From: Pseudofabraea citricarpa
Lineage: Eukaryota; Ascomycota; Leotiomycetes; Helotiales; Dermateaceae
Reading direction: 5' to 3'
Length of the DNA: 64,000 nucleotides
NCBI GenBank assembly: GCA_029641185.1
Contig: JAPWGK010000002.1
Span: 744,001 to 808,000 of the forward strand
Under the pieces are notes generated by a model, which saw nothing but the letters and a program-made list of their open reading frames with translations, had not been told where the DNA came from and searched no databases. Of this stretch, positions 1 to 13,000 are shown piece after piece (within the stretch, counting starts at the first letter, position 1; each line of letters starts with the position of its first letter). The translations under genes were made by a program, and so were the position numbers.

Positions 1-109
1 GAAGCAACGCGACGTTTGAACGTTCTGTTTTGGTATTTCTTTCCGTGAACTTGATCGCCAGCCATGAAGAATCACAGATTCGGTATCGCAAAATATTTGA
101 CATCCTGAT

Positions 110-2908
110 CTATACGTCTATCCTATTCATTGCGTCCTCTTCTGCTTGTAAAGCATTCTTCTTCACTGCTAGAGCCTCTTCTTCGGCTTCTAAGGCAGCT
201 CTTCTGACCTTCAAAAGCTCCCTCTTCTGCGAGGGAAGAAGGGGCGAAAACGGGTTGTCATTCAATCGACATTTCTGAAGACGGGCCAACTTTTCAATTG
301 CCTCTTCTAGAAGCACAGTATCTCCTCGATTCTGTGTTGTGGTGTCATCTCGGTAGCGAATGTTCACCGTTCGGTTCTTCATTTCCTCGTCGCCCACAAC
401 TAGAATATACAAGGTCAGCTTGAAATAAATGACTGAGAAGTATCTACTTAGCATTCGAACATACCAAAAATGAAGTTGTACTTTGCCAACTGCCCAGTAC
501 GGATCTTGTCTTTCAAGGTATTTCCGCTCACATCTACGTCCACATACATGTGCTGGTCATGGAATATAGCTTCTACCTCTTTCGCATAGCTATTATATCT
601 AGCACCCACAGGTACAATAAGAATATGTCTCGGACTCAGCCAGAAAGGCCACTTTCCAGCGAAGTGTTCCATCAAGATGCCAGTAAATCGTTCCACACTC
701 CCGACTACAGCTCGGTGAATCATCACAGGTCGCTTGCAGCCTGGAGTAAGAGGCTTTATATTTCGTGTTGGAGTACTATCATTGTCATCGATCGCAATAG
801 TAAGAGGTACGGTCTCATCAGAAATGTGCTTTGGTGCTGTTCCTTCCTTGTCTTCGGATGCCATATACTCAAGGCTAAAGTTTTGGGGACCTTGGAAATC
901 GAGTTGGATAGTAGCACACTGCCATTCTCGGCCTAAGCAGTCTGAGATTGCGATATCGATCTTTGGCCCATAGAAAGCACCATCGCCCTCATTCAATTCC
1001 CACGGTACTCCCTCAGAGCTGGCAGCAAATTTGTCTAGTGCTTCGATCAATTGTTTCTCCGCGAGATTCCAGGTTTTCAGCTGACCCATGTAATTCTCTG
1101 GTCTGGTAGACAGTCTCATCTTGAATGTAAGGCCAAGGAGACTATAGACTGTATGGATGAGATCAAGAATTCCATCGATCTCGGTTCCAATTTGATCTTC
1201 TCGACAGAAGATATGAGCGTCGTCCTGCTGAAGTCTTCGAACTCGCGTCAGACCTGTCAATGCCCCGGATGCTTCGTTCCGATGTAACACCCCAAAATCA
1301 GCTAAACGTAAAGGCCTATATATAGCAGGTCAGTATTATCATGGAAATATCTCACAGGTAACCTAGTCACCAGTCGTCATTGTCCTCTCGAATCTAATTA
1401 AGAGGCGAGCAGGTGGCTTGAAAATGGAAGTTTTAGTCTCAAGAAATCTACTCACAGTTCCCGGTAACTTCGAACGCGGTTGCCAAACATCAAACAATGA
1501 CCGGGGCAATTCATCGGCTTAAGGGCAAATTGCTCTTTTTCTACATCAAAGGTGAACATGTTGTCTTGGTAATGGTCCCAATCTGATAGAAAAAACAGTC
1601 AGTCCTGTTTCCTTCCTTGGACGTTAAATGTGAGCGCATTAGTCAAGCTCTATACAGAAAACATGGAACCGAGCTTTCCTTTGCGGTCCAATTGAGGTAG
1701 CCAGCTATATGACATGGATCTCAGACAAGTGAAAGCAAAGATACTCACGTCCTGATTGCTTCCACAGTTTTGAATTGTACATGTTTGGAGAAACTACTTC
1801 TTGATAGCCGCGTTTCCAGTACTCTTCCTTGATAAGAGCAATCACATGATTGAAAATGCGCGTGCCGTGAGGGAGCCACATAGCAGAGCCTGGTGATAGG
1901 TTGTGGAAAAAGAATAGCTCCTGTCATGCATTAGTATTTATTGTATAGAATCTGCAGTCAAGTATGATTATGTACCTGGTCTTGACCAATCTTTCGATGG
2001 TCCCGAAGTGCAGCGTCCTCTTTCTGCTTCCGGTACTCAACCAATTGCTTTTTATCAGGGAAAGAAATACCCCAGACACGTTGTAGCGAATCATTTTCCT
2101 TGTCAGACAGCCAGTACGCTGCCGCATTAAGAGTAACCGCAAAGGCCTCCACTCTCCCTGTGTGCTGGATATGCGGGCCACGACATAAATCGATAAACAA
2201 TCCATTTCGATAGACAGTTGCTGTATCTTTTGGGATGCTGTTAATGTAATGCAATTTGTATGGATTATCCTTGAACATCTGACGGAGGGCATCCTTAGAA
2301 ACTTCGAGTCGCTGGAACGAATGCTTGGCTTTGCTGATCTTGCTAACAAGTGTCTCGATAGCCGCCCAATCCGATTGCTGCACCGCTGCACCATCGGGTA
2401 AACGCATATCGTAAAAGAACCCGTGATCTTTGGGAGGTCCATAGCACAGGTTGCAGGCGAATCGACGCTCGCAGGCCTCACCTAGCATATGGGCACTAGA
2501 GTGCCAGAAAACTTGTCTTCCCTCTGCATGTTCGAAGGACAGGAATTCGATACTGCAATCTCCTTCCAATGGCCGGTCCAAGTCCCAAAGTTCCTGCCCG
2601 TTGAGCTTAGCGACAACCGTCTTCTTTAACAGACTCATCGATATCCCCTTCGCTATCTGCCCGGGCGAGGTCTCCCATGATACCCCGGATCTTATACTAC
2701 CATCTGCCATTGTAATAGAGATCGGTAGGCGAGGCATTGCTGAGATCCTGGCATCGTGTGCAGCTTTCAGCTTTTCAAAGATCTTGAGGCGATCCGAGAT
2801 GAATGGCGGTTGCGGTACCATCTCCAGAAATGCGGTGACGGAAGACGACTCATGACCAGTGATCTTTTTAGATTTCTTCTGCATCATTGGTTTCACAATA
2901 GATGCCAT
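110..2908 (-). CDS. THS1: Threonyl-tRNA synthetase, cytosolic type
   Basis: Charges tRNA-Thr with threonine for cytosolic protein synthesis. Five exons on the minus strand: 2908-1976, 1920-1749, 1582-1456, 1315-465, 399-110; all phases close, giving 790 residues. Visible parts in order: Lys-rich N-terminus, TGS domain (about 60-120), editing/SAD domain with HSSAH near 136 and C-R-G-P-H near 252, class II catalytic core with the zinc cysteine in MNCPGH, motif 2 around HRNEASG (about 425), motif 3 GSVERF (about 615), then an HGTP anticodon-binding domain. The frame runs upstream of 2908 but contains only a GTG, so the ATG at 2908 is chosen. Two oddities: an extra segment of about 30 residues before the motif-3 helix (plus-strand 750-830) and a C-terminal Glu/Ala/Lys-rich helical tail of about 45 residues that yeast THS1, as I recall it, lacks. 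A mitochondrial form from an upstream exon cannot be excluded. Confidence 0.96.
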
Positions 2909-3848
2909 GATATCGAGAGAAGTTACGGGTACTGTGAAAGAAATTATGGTATGACCCACAAAATATCGCGTGTGACTTGTTGAAAGAGGGAGAGAGACAT
3001 TCAGGAAGTTGGAGGGATAGAGAGCTTGATATAAGTTGAGGACGTTGAATTTACATGATCATAGGAGTCATAATTTGTGACTCAGTAAATGAAGATGAGA
3101 TTGAAGATACTTCAAAGTAGGATCAGAAATACTACCTCATGCATCCGTGGACGAAATAGGAATCTCGCATCCTTATCTACAAATTAGACCCGCAATTATG
3201 TTCTAGATAGGCTGATATTCACGGGTTTCTAATGATGTGTTGGAAGTTCTCTGATAGCAAAGAGTAACCGAGAATGCAGTACTCTGTTTGTCGGGTCAAA
3301 GGATATTATGTTGTGAGTCACCAAGGAAGGTAGGAATTTTAAAGCTACCTCTGACTAGATATTGAAATCCCTTTTATGAAATTGGCATCCAAAAATGAAA
3401 GTTGTGGCTACCCTGGCTGGGTAATACGTGTATACTGTATAATGGGATATGGAACGAGTACGACATGAGACAATTGATAGGGATGTTGAGAATTTGAAGA
3501 TATAGGCCTTTGGAGTATGGAATTCCGGCTAGACTGAAGTCTTCAGTTTCTGGATTACATTTAAAGGAAGGCTCGTCTGAGATCTGTAGAATTGATAAAT
3601 GTGGATGGCAAGTTGTGTAATATGTATTAATTTTGGTATCCTCCTTCTTTTGCTAGTCAGAAGTTTGTGGATATTTTGATCTGAAGAAATCTATAACAAA
3701 AATATGTAGCAGGAGATGCAAAATAAATCATGTATTTAGCACTCTCTTGTATTTCTCGGTCTTTTCTTTTAAATAAAAAGATTCACTTATTTATCCCTAT
3801 TTGCTATTTCTTTCCTTCTTTGGATTACTAAGAATTTAAACATGAACC

Positions 3849-4017
3849 TGTCGGTTGACTGTAATTAATGGGTCGATGGGCACCACATATTCACTCCGCA
3901 CATAGTACTCGTTTCGAAGGTATTGATTTGTCAAAGGAAGAAAGAGAAACTACTACATAAGGGAAGCCTTATATAGGCACTAGCGTATCACGTGCACACG
4001 TGACTATTATTCCAACA
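3849..4017 (-). mobile_element. Solo LTR of a Ty1/copia-type retrotransposon
   Basis: A 169-bp segment running from TGTCGGTTG to TTCCAACA on the plus strand. It is flanked on both sides by the perfect 5-bp duplication GAACC (3844-3848 and 4018-4022). On the minus strand it starts TGTTGGAAT and ends CA, the usual TG...CA form of copia LTRs, and it carries a CACGTG and a TATATAAGG box, so retroviral-type transcription would run on the minus strand. No gag-pol sequence is adjacent, which fits LTR-LTR recombination. A shortened relative lies at 45700-45783. Confidence 0.85.
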
Positions 4018-4326
4018 GAACCATAAAGTTCACATTTAAACAACAGAACAAAATAGACTATTTATCTTGAATACACTTTCATATAGTTACTTATCATATA
4101 CAATGACTTCTTATATATAACTACTACCTGTATATAAGTACTTGTATATATATGATAGCGTGCACCGTATCTAGTAAAGCTTTTACAGGGAAAAAAAAAA
4201 AAAAAAGATAAATTCTGGCTAATTGAATTACAACTCATATTACCCGAGTTTTGTGGAGTTTCATGAACCAGAATAGATATTTTCTAGCGATTCACCTTGA
4301 TGTACAAGGTACCTAAACTCTACGTA

Positions 4327-4571
4327 TACGAAAAAACAGGCGGATTTTGGTACAGGCACGTGCCTGCAACTCGCACCCTATTTCTAAGAGAGAATCATTT
4401 ATTTTTCTGCCTCTTTTCTAGCTATAGGTACTATTTAGAAGGTTAAATATATAGAAATAATATATAAAAAGGATATAGGTATATCCTGATTGAAATAAGC
4501 AAACAACCAGATATTAGAATATAAATTTTGATGTAGTGAGTTGTGTACCAAAATCCGCCTCGTTTTTCGTA
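4327..4571. mobile_element. MITE-like element with 28-bp terminal inverted repeats
   Basis: The left end (4327-4354) and the reverse complement of the right end (4544-4571) agree at 26 of 28 bases, reading TACGAAAAA, two variable bases, then AGGCGGATTTTGGTACA. The outermost TA on both sides could be a TA target duplication, as made by Tc1/mariner/Fot1-type transposases. The interior is about 190 bp, AT-rich and non-coding. The size and structure suit a non-autonomous element. The family assignment is inference. Confidence 0.75.
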
Positions 4572-4860
4572 CTAAGCTCATACGGGGTCTCGGACTTCCG
4601 TAGCGCGAGTACGATCATGTGACCCTACTTCCAAACAGGGATAGCTGCTGCGTTGTGCCTGAATAATGGAAACCTGAATCATACAAGTGCCAAGCTCGTC
4701 ATCTCGAACATCTCACTTGAACGTCGTCACAAGGGACGGTACCTTCACCTACGAGAATCCTCACTTTCCTTACCCTCTTCGGTCCTTTCTCTGTGTCCTT
4801 TACCCATCCTCGCACAAGATACGTTGCTTTTCCCTTCACCAAAAACCCCACAGATTCAAC

Positions 4861-5962
4861 ATGCGGATACCCTCGTCGGCCGATGCGGCACTTCTATCAA
4901 CGCTCCTTTTTCCAGCACTCACTGCTGCCTTGGGCAATATAGACTGCCAGCATATTCGGGTGGACAAAACCTCATTTGATCTGAGCGAACTTGGGGGACC
5001 ACAGTCTGTACTTCATAGCAAAGACCAGGGTGTTAGCTTCTTAAATACCACATACACTGTCGACATCTGCAAACCCTTAACTAGGGCATCAAATGTCCCT
5101 AAGGAAGATCAGTGTCCAGGCGGAACTCGACGTAGGCATTTCTTGACAATTAATCCGGTCAAGGCTTCAGTGCTGATAAATTCTAGTATGCGGTATCGAA
5201 CGAGTGATCAACAAGGAGGAGGGTAAGAGCGTGCTCGAGAAGGTGATCCCGATCGCTGGACAGTTGAAAGATCAAGGCGGCGGAGATCTGGATGCTAAAT
5301 GGACCTTGTTGAGCAATTCGCCATCGAATTCCGATTCCGACAAGGAGGGCCTACGAGTTGAGATGGGCGGAGGCTTCTTTGGAAAAGGGAAAGACAAGAA
5401 ACCACAGAAAGCGATCATAGAATTTCTATGCGACAAAGAAAGGACTGGGCTGGAGAATCTCTGGAAATCGGAAGATGAATACACTGCAAAGATGAAGCGC
5501 GAAGAGGGCGATGAAGACGAAAAGGAGCCCGTGGTAGACGACAAGGACTTACCAAGTTTAACCTTTATCTCGTACGATAATAAAGATTCAACAGATATCT
5601 TGCGACTTGAGTGGAGGACCAAATACGCATGCGAAGGTGCCAAGGAGGAAAAAGATGCCGAACGTTCGACCCACTGGGGATTCTTCACCTGGTTCATCAT
5701 TATGTAAGTTCAAACCTCTTGAGATGCATCTTCTTTCACCCTGGCTACCTGCTGACCACTTTCCAGTGCCTTCTTATCGACAGCGACATATCTCATCTTC
5801 GGCTCCTGGCTCAACTATAACCGCTACGGTGCCCGCGGCTGGGACCTCCTTCCTCACGGCGACACAATTCGTGATGTTCCATATTTATTCAAGGACTGGA
5901 TGCGAAGAGTTGTGAATACGGTACAGGGCGGTGGAAGTAGAGGAGGTTATGCTGCGGTATGA
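4861..5962 (+). CDS. ATG27: Autophagy-related protein 27
   Basis: Type I membrane protein that cycles between Golgi, vacuole and Atg9 vesicles and supports autophagosome formation. Exons 4861-5131, 5187-5703 and 5767-5962 give 327 residues with matching phases. The start has a signal peptide (MRIPSSADA then a hydrophobic run to TAALG) followed by a cysteine-containing lumenal domain of the mannose-6-phosphate-receptor-homology type (C at IDCQ, DICK, QCPGG, LCG, FLCD, YACE). A transmembrane helix near residues 245-275 is split by intron 2 (WGFFTWFII then AFLSTATYLIF). The short cytosolic tail has GSWLNYNRYGARGWDLLP and ends GGYAAV, resembling the tyrosine sorting signal of the yeast protein. 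An Asp/Glu/Lys-rich linker precedes the membrane helix. The longer open frame upstream has no ATG, so 4861 is the start. Confidence 0.95.
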
Positions 5963-7084
5963 AACGAGAGAATCGATACACATAAGTCTGTAGGTCGCAG
6001 ATATGCAGATCAACAAACTTGGCGCAATTACAATTAGTGCACTTGGACGGGCGTTTCTGGATTGAGAATGGAGTACCGGTGTGGGGGAACTTGGCATGTC
6101 TGTATTACCATAACCCTCTCTCATTTCTTTCGATGGACCCTACCAATATGTAGTGCATACCCTTTGTAGTTTGTTAAATTGAAGATATCTATAGATACCT
6201 AGGTACATGTAACAAGAAAAAATTATCTAAAACCATTCCATTCTGAACCTCTACCTCGCAGGCCAGGGGGCACATGCACATCATTCTCATGAAGTCTCGG
6301 ATCGGGATATTTATTCATCCGAGGACTCTTTTACAGATGCTCGAGAGCAACGTCGTGTTAAAAGTTCTACACTAAAGCAGGCTTTAGTCATTAGAGGAAA
6401 GTGGTCACGAATGCGACATCTCGTATAATAGCAGATCAGTGCCTAGGTCACCGAGTTGCACCATTTCAGCATGGCTTAACCGCCATGTCCGCTAAAATTC
6501 TCCAACCTTGGCCACGGAGAAAGACCTAGCTTCATTCTCAACTGACGCCAGCCTGAGTAGACTAAGCAACTGAGTTTTGAGTGGGAACTTGAAAAGTAAT
6601 ACGTTTTGCCTTCTTAGATGATGACTTCCCAGAGGAGCAGTTTTATATGACGACTACCCCGTGGCGTGCAATAATTCAGAGTTGAATCTCGGTTCCTAGT
6701 AATAGCTTTTACTTTCGTCATTACCTCTCCAGTATACTCTTAGCTAGAGTGCTCTAAAATATACTTCGAGTTTAAATTGAGTTCAGTTTTGACACTTGTA
6801 AAGTAAAATCTTGCTTCAAGGCTTTAGCTCGACGCTCGCCCAAATGCGTATTTTGCTCTGCTGAGCCAGAGCCGGTGGCTTCAAAGAAGCTTTTGTGGCC
6901 ATGTAGCAACGGGTTACCACCGTCTGGTTGCAGTTTGGTAACTAGCCGCTATTATACGAGTTTCTACTGAGTTGTTTTGTTTACTTGATGCATTTATGCA
7001 TTGGGTTTGGTTCTCTCAGGTTGTAGAATCACGTCGCTTTGCGTTTTGTGCTGTAAGACTGCAACAAACCAAGTCTAAAATTGT
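5963..7084. other. Intergenic region, no gene seen
   Basis: About 1.1 kb between the ATG27 stop and the giant repeat gene. It should hold the ATG27 3' end (AT-rich near 6170-6230) and the promoter of the downstream gene. I found no tRNA, repeat or convincing reading frame. Confidence 0.6.
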
Positions 7085-10000
7085 ATGATATTCTGCTTCT
7101 TGGTATCTATTCGTAATGCCCAAGCTCGGAAACGAGGGATTAGAAATCCCATGAACAGACGAAGCCATTTCAATTGCGGGATGTTATGGGTGGCGGCAAT
7201 ATATTTTGCTGGGCAGATATGCACGGCTAAAGCTCAGAGATCATCACCAAACCCATGTGCACCAGGTCTACCAGTCGTCACACTACACCTCGAGCAGATC
7301 CCCGTGGTTCAACCTGTATATATCTCGCACACCTTCGACACAAATACGACCATCAGCTTCCCTGGAAACGTACTGCTCGAGGTTACTGATGCACCGACTT
7401 TCATTCAGACTGATTTAACTCAAACCATCTTCTCAATAGTAACCCATATTGTAAGCAAAACATTGGATCACTCTTACACACAAATTTCATCGATCACGGC
7501 AACAGAGACCCAAAAAGATGATAAAGCTCCATTTTCAATTGTCATTTCGTCTCTCAACCCCTCTATTACTGTCCCGCCAACCACGGTCGACGGGTTCAAG
7601 TCTGCAAGTCAAACAACACAAACATCGTCTACACTTACATTCAAGCTTGTGGTCCTTCCAACTGCTACTTCGCAAAATGCCAATAGACGGTGGCTGGCAG
7701 AATACCTCAGACCAAAAGCACTTAAACCTAGGCAAGAAAACCCCAGTATCGAATACCTCTTAGCCAATGGTACCAAAACTTCAGACTGTACGATTTCCAC
7801 AAATTTTACTCTTTCTGAAGGCCAGCTGAGATACAATGGGACACATTATTCCGTTGACCTGACACAATCTATCTTCGGGCTAGAAGCATTTAATCAGTCG
7901 CCCTCGGCAGTATCACCACCACCACCTGCTGCAAATATTACTGAATTCCGGGAACTCCTTTGGCAAGACTCGGTTTTTGAAGGTGGGGTTGTTGAATGGT
8001 GTATAATTGGGAGTCAGGCATTCATTGCTTTCAGTGCAGTGGGTAAGGATTTAAATACTAAATCAGGATGCCGATTAATTAGACTGGCTATGCTCGGTGC
8101 AAACGAATGCCCGGGAGCAAACTCGCCTGGTCTCCCATTCATCACCGCATTTGATACATTAGATTTAGAAAACACTTCTCAGAATCCAGACTCATCGATA
8201 CTCTTGTCGGATCCTTTGAACGTGGATATATCTACTCAAACTTCGGGTCCGTCAAGTTTGTCATCGATCTTAGACCAGCCTCAAAGTACGACGGATCCGA
8301 CGAGCGGTTCAACATATAGTGAGCCTGTGCCGAGCTTTCAAGATGGAATATCTGAAGTGCCTCCATATATGACTGGTGTTCCTACGAATGAAGCTGATAA
8401 CACAACTTCAGCATCACTGCCAAAAGATACTGTAGAATTAGTCTCACTTCCTTCTTCGGGCTCCGGTTACCAAGTAACTCCATCAGCAGTTATATCAGGC
8501 GACGGAGAGGTAAATGGATCTGGAACACGAAATGTTAGCATATCAATACAACAAATTACTCCATTGGCTAGCAATACCGAAGCCCTTTCGGTGTCTTATA
8601 TTACTCTATCAGCCAGTAGAATTACTACCTCTATATACGATAAAATTACAGCTATTTCTATTTTGCCCCCGTCGACCATCATTTCAATCAGCACTTTGCA
8701 GCCAATTCTGCTTACACAATCAGCCAGTACCTACACGACATCTATTTCTGGTGCTTTGGAAACGACTACAGGACCTGGTTATGTGCTTACAAGCACTCCG
8801 CCACCTGTAACTATTACGTATATTTCGTCCTGTAAGTAGGTTCCAACCAACAATGCTTCAATCTCGCATGCTAAAATTTATTTAAGTGCTCAGCTCTACT
8901 GTGACCATACAAACTTCTGGATATGTTACCATAGAAATACCACCAATCATACAAACATTTACTTTAAGTGGACAAGAAACGATGCTAGCAACACTTGAAG
9001 ATAAAATTCAGACAGTGTACTTTACTACTACAGAGGGGGCTGCTTTTGGTCCTCTTTCTGTTATTACAGTATTCAGCATCTCAACGACGACAGTTTATAG
9101 CCAATTCACAAGTAATAACGTAGCGACGAGCATTACCACCGCTTTGGTAGCCGTCCAGGTTCCAGTATCAAACACACAGCCTACACCGGTGATACGATCA
9201 CTTTTCGTAACACAGACAATATACAGCACTGTATTTCAGACTATTGACCTCGATTTGTCATTTACCAGAATTGCCCAACCCACTTCTGGAGAGCTTACTA
9301 CCATATCGTCGATAATTTTGCCTGAACTTGAGAATGGAGCAGCTACAACACGTAATATCTTGACGAAATCAATCCAGTCTTCCACAACAATACCGAGTAA
9401 TTCGCAAAAGAATTTACCATTCACGACTACTGTATTCCAGCCTACGACTCTCACGAGCATTCTTGGTTTCCCACGAGTATCTATATACCAGATTCGGACA
9501 GTCTATAGCTTGGCTCCTGGAGAGTATCTGACTACGACAGTATTAGAGCCTACAACCGTCACGAGCTTAGTTGACAGCCCACAAGTGACTGCCTACCGCA
9601 TTCAAACAGTTTATAGTCTAGGACCGGGGGAATATCTGACCACGACGGTATTTGAGCCGGCGAAGACAATTACCTCACAGATACCTCCCTCTACTCGATA
9701 CTTCAATACCACAATCTATAGCCTAGTGCCAGGAGAATATTCAACTACTACGATAACGACCATAAGTGCCGGGTTTACTACGACAGAACAGCTTCCTGGC
9801 TTTACCAGTTTCGTAACAGTTTCTGTGCAAGCACAGCAAGTGGGGCGTTGTGACCCAGTTACAATTTCTGGGCCAACCTGGACTCTAACGAGAATTAGTA
9901 TCAGTACTCAACTCGAGGCGTTCACTGTTACTTCGTATCTTTCCGATGGCGTTCCAGCTCCCGTGGCAACGACTACTCTTCTCAGCTATATTGACCGTGT

Positions 10001-13000
10001 CCAAACGCTCACTCAGTTTAACCGAAGCACCCTTTCTCGACCTCTTCAAGTCATCACGTCATATATTGATTTGGCAAATGGTTTCCAGATTCCAGTGCCT
10101 ACGGTCACGTTAACGAGTTATATGAATCGCACACAGACAATTACTCATTTTGACCAAAGCACTATCTCTCAGGATCCTCGAGTTGTCACCTCGTATATTG
10201 ATATTACAAATGGGGAAGCACTCCCTTTTCGTACGGTCATACTTACAAGCTATATTAATCGCATACAAACACTCACTCAATTCAACTCAAGTACCATCTC
10301 TCAAGATCCTCAAGTTATCACTTCGTACATTGATATCACTAACGAGAACACATTTCTCATTCCTACGGTTATGGTTACAAGCTTTATTGATCGAGTTCAA
10401 ACAATCACTCAATTTGACTTGAGTACAGTCACTCAGAGTCCTCGGACTGTTACTTCATATATTGATGTTGCAAACGGGGATGCTCTCCTTATCCGTACAG
10501 TCCTTCTCACAAGCTACATTAATCGTACCCAAACTCTCACTCAATTCAGCCCCAGTACACTTACAAGCTACCTGGATCGCATCCAAACACTCACTCAATT
10601 TAATATTAGCACCATTTCTCAAGACCCTCAGGTTACGACTTCGTATATTAATTTAGATAACGGTGACACAGTTTCGGTTCCTACAATTGTGTTCACAAGC
10701 TACATTGACCGCGTTAGCACCGAACGCCTCACAACTACGGAATACGGTACTACCTTGCCAGGAATCACATCCATAATTACCAAGTTTCTCGATCTCGCCG
10801 ATGGTGGCGCAAGACCTGCTTTTCGAACAGCCACATTGACAATCTTATCGACCATCACCCAAAAACCTCTTACTGTTACAGAATTCCAAACTATTTCGGT
10901 TACAAACTCTGTAAATGCCACTTTAGCGCCAGGACTGTCAGACTCAGAATCGATTATAACACTGTCAATCATTTCGACCTTGACACTTGGATCGGATCTT
11001 TCAATCGTTGAGAATTACATAACGCAGTACGTTACAGGAGAAATCTCAACTATTGTGGATTATCGAACAACGAGCCAACCGCCTGTCACCATTACTGAAT
11101 TCAGCACGGTGTTTCAACCCGGCCATACATCGTTTATTGATATATCTTCTAGCGTCCCTATCCCGGGTCAAACTGTAACGCTTACTTTGATTTCTACAAT
11201 CACGGTTGGACTAGGATTTGAGAATTTCATCACCTCAAATTCACAAGTTGTAACTGTTACTGAATTCCAGACAAGTTTAATTGCGGCTGAACCAGAAACA
11301 TCAACAATTGAAAATATCGTAACTTCGATTATACCAGGCACCACGATTACTGAATTCCGGACAGTTTCTATTACATTTGAGCCAGAAACATCCATAATTC
11401 AGAATTTCATCACTACACAAGGCCCCACTGTGACAGAATTCCGAACAATTTCCCTTGCCGGCTTCACATCATTTATCGACAATTCAGGCGGGCTCATTCC
11501 TACACCCACTGTGACAATTTCACTGATCTCTACCCTCACTCTTTCACCTAGGATTTCTGATCTTCAGGATCTCATAAGCGACAGCAGCTTCAGACTGGTT
11601 CCTACCACAGTCGTCGAATACGTGACTTCCGTCGAGACTTCTATTTTAGCTTTTGGTGGCGATCAGCTTAGAACAGTCTATGTGACTATAACTACGTTCA
11701 ATCCCGAAGCCTTAGCGGGCAATGCAGTGAGTTCTTTCTTTTCTTGTCTTTCAACTTGGAATTATTTATTGGCTGCCGCTAATTATGACTTTCAGGCAGC
11801 AGATACCAATTTGCTACCAACTTTCCGGACGAATCCTGCTCAGCTCGGCCCAATCAGCACTGTCTTCAGCTATTTCACCACTGAAATCACTCTAGCTCCT
11901 ATCACGGAGACAATATTTTCAGAATTTACGCGAAGTATCACTATCTTCAGCAGGGGTTTAGATCAACTTGAAAGTAGCACCGCCTTGCCGAATTCCATTG
12001 TTGGCTCAATCAGTACCGTAATCAGCTATATTACCACCGAGATCACTCTGGCTCCTATCACAGAGACGGAGACAAAGTTTTCAGAGTTTACTCGAGATGT
12101 CACTGTCTTTAGCACAGTTTTTGATCAACTTGAAAGCAACACTGCATTGACGAATACCATTCCTGGCCCAATCAGTACTTTGATCAGCTATATTGTTTCT
12201 GAGATTACTTTGCCTCCAATTACTGAAACAGTCTTTTCGGATTTGATTCGGAATATTACCGTCTTCAGCACGATTTTGAACCATATTGAAAGCAATAATC
12301 CCATACCAGTACCAATTACTACCAGCCATATAGTTGGTTCAACAGCATTAGAGTATATTACTATCACCAGCTTGATAACAGAATATTCGACTTTGATTCA
12401 GTCTGTTGAGAATGAAGTGACACGCACGCTACCAGCCGAAGTATCTACAATCATTCAGTCAATCCAGAAAGAAGTGACAGTCGTTTTATCTGCAGAGCCC
12501 ACGACTCTAATCACCTCCGTTCAGATTGATTTTACTGAGTTCATAACGGAAACAAGGCTCATCACAGAGTATTCCACGTTGGTCCTATCAGTAGACAATG
12601 AAATAACTAGGACACTGCCGGCGGAAGTATCTACGTTGATCCAGTCCATTGTAAATAATATCACAATTACACTGGATCTAATCGTCACTACTTTACTCGA
12701 GTACGTTACTATTAGTGTTTCTGGAGTAGCTCCAGCTATTACTCAGTACATTACTACGTCCCTGCTGGCCGATATACAGTACATAACAACCACAGCTCCA
12801 GGAGAAATCCAGTACATCACAACTGCCGCGCCCTTAGATATCCAAAATCTCACAAGCTACGATAGCAGCAAAAGTCAGCAGCTTCCAGGTCTCCCATCTG
12901 GAGAGGCTGCATTTGCGAGCAACCTGTTACCAGCCCAGGTTCGATACATCACAACGACTCTCCCAGGCGAAATTAAAAACGTCACTTTGACGATTGAGAG

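Larger units (their letters stand above)
2909..4860. other. AT-rich intergenic region with transposon remnants
   Basis: Nearly 2 kb between the divergent ThrRS and ATG27 starts. Apart from the solo LTR and the MITE-like element listed separately, it holds AT-rich DNA, an A-run near 4190-4206 and alternating TA stretches. I see no supported gene or tRNA. Confidence 0.7.

Noticed and set aside
2909..2959. N-terminal extension of ThrRS beginning at 2959
   Set aside because: The frame starts with GTG, not ATG, and is preceded by a TTTCACAG-like acceptor; the ATG at 2908 fits the family.
4687..4860. 58-residue extension of ATG27
   Set aside because: Starts with GTG, would bury the signal peptide, and reads like untranslated leader.
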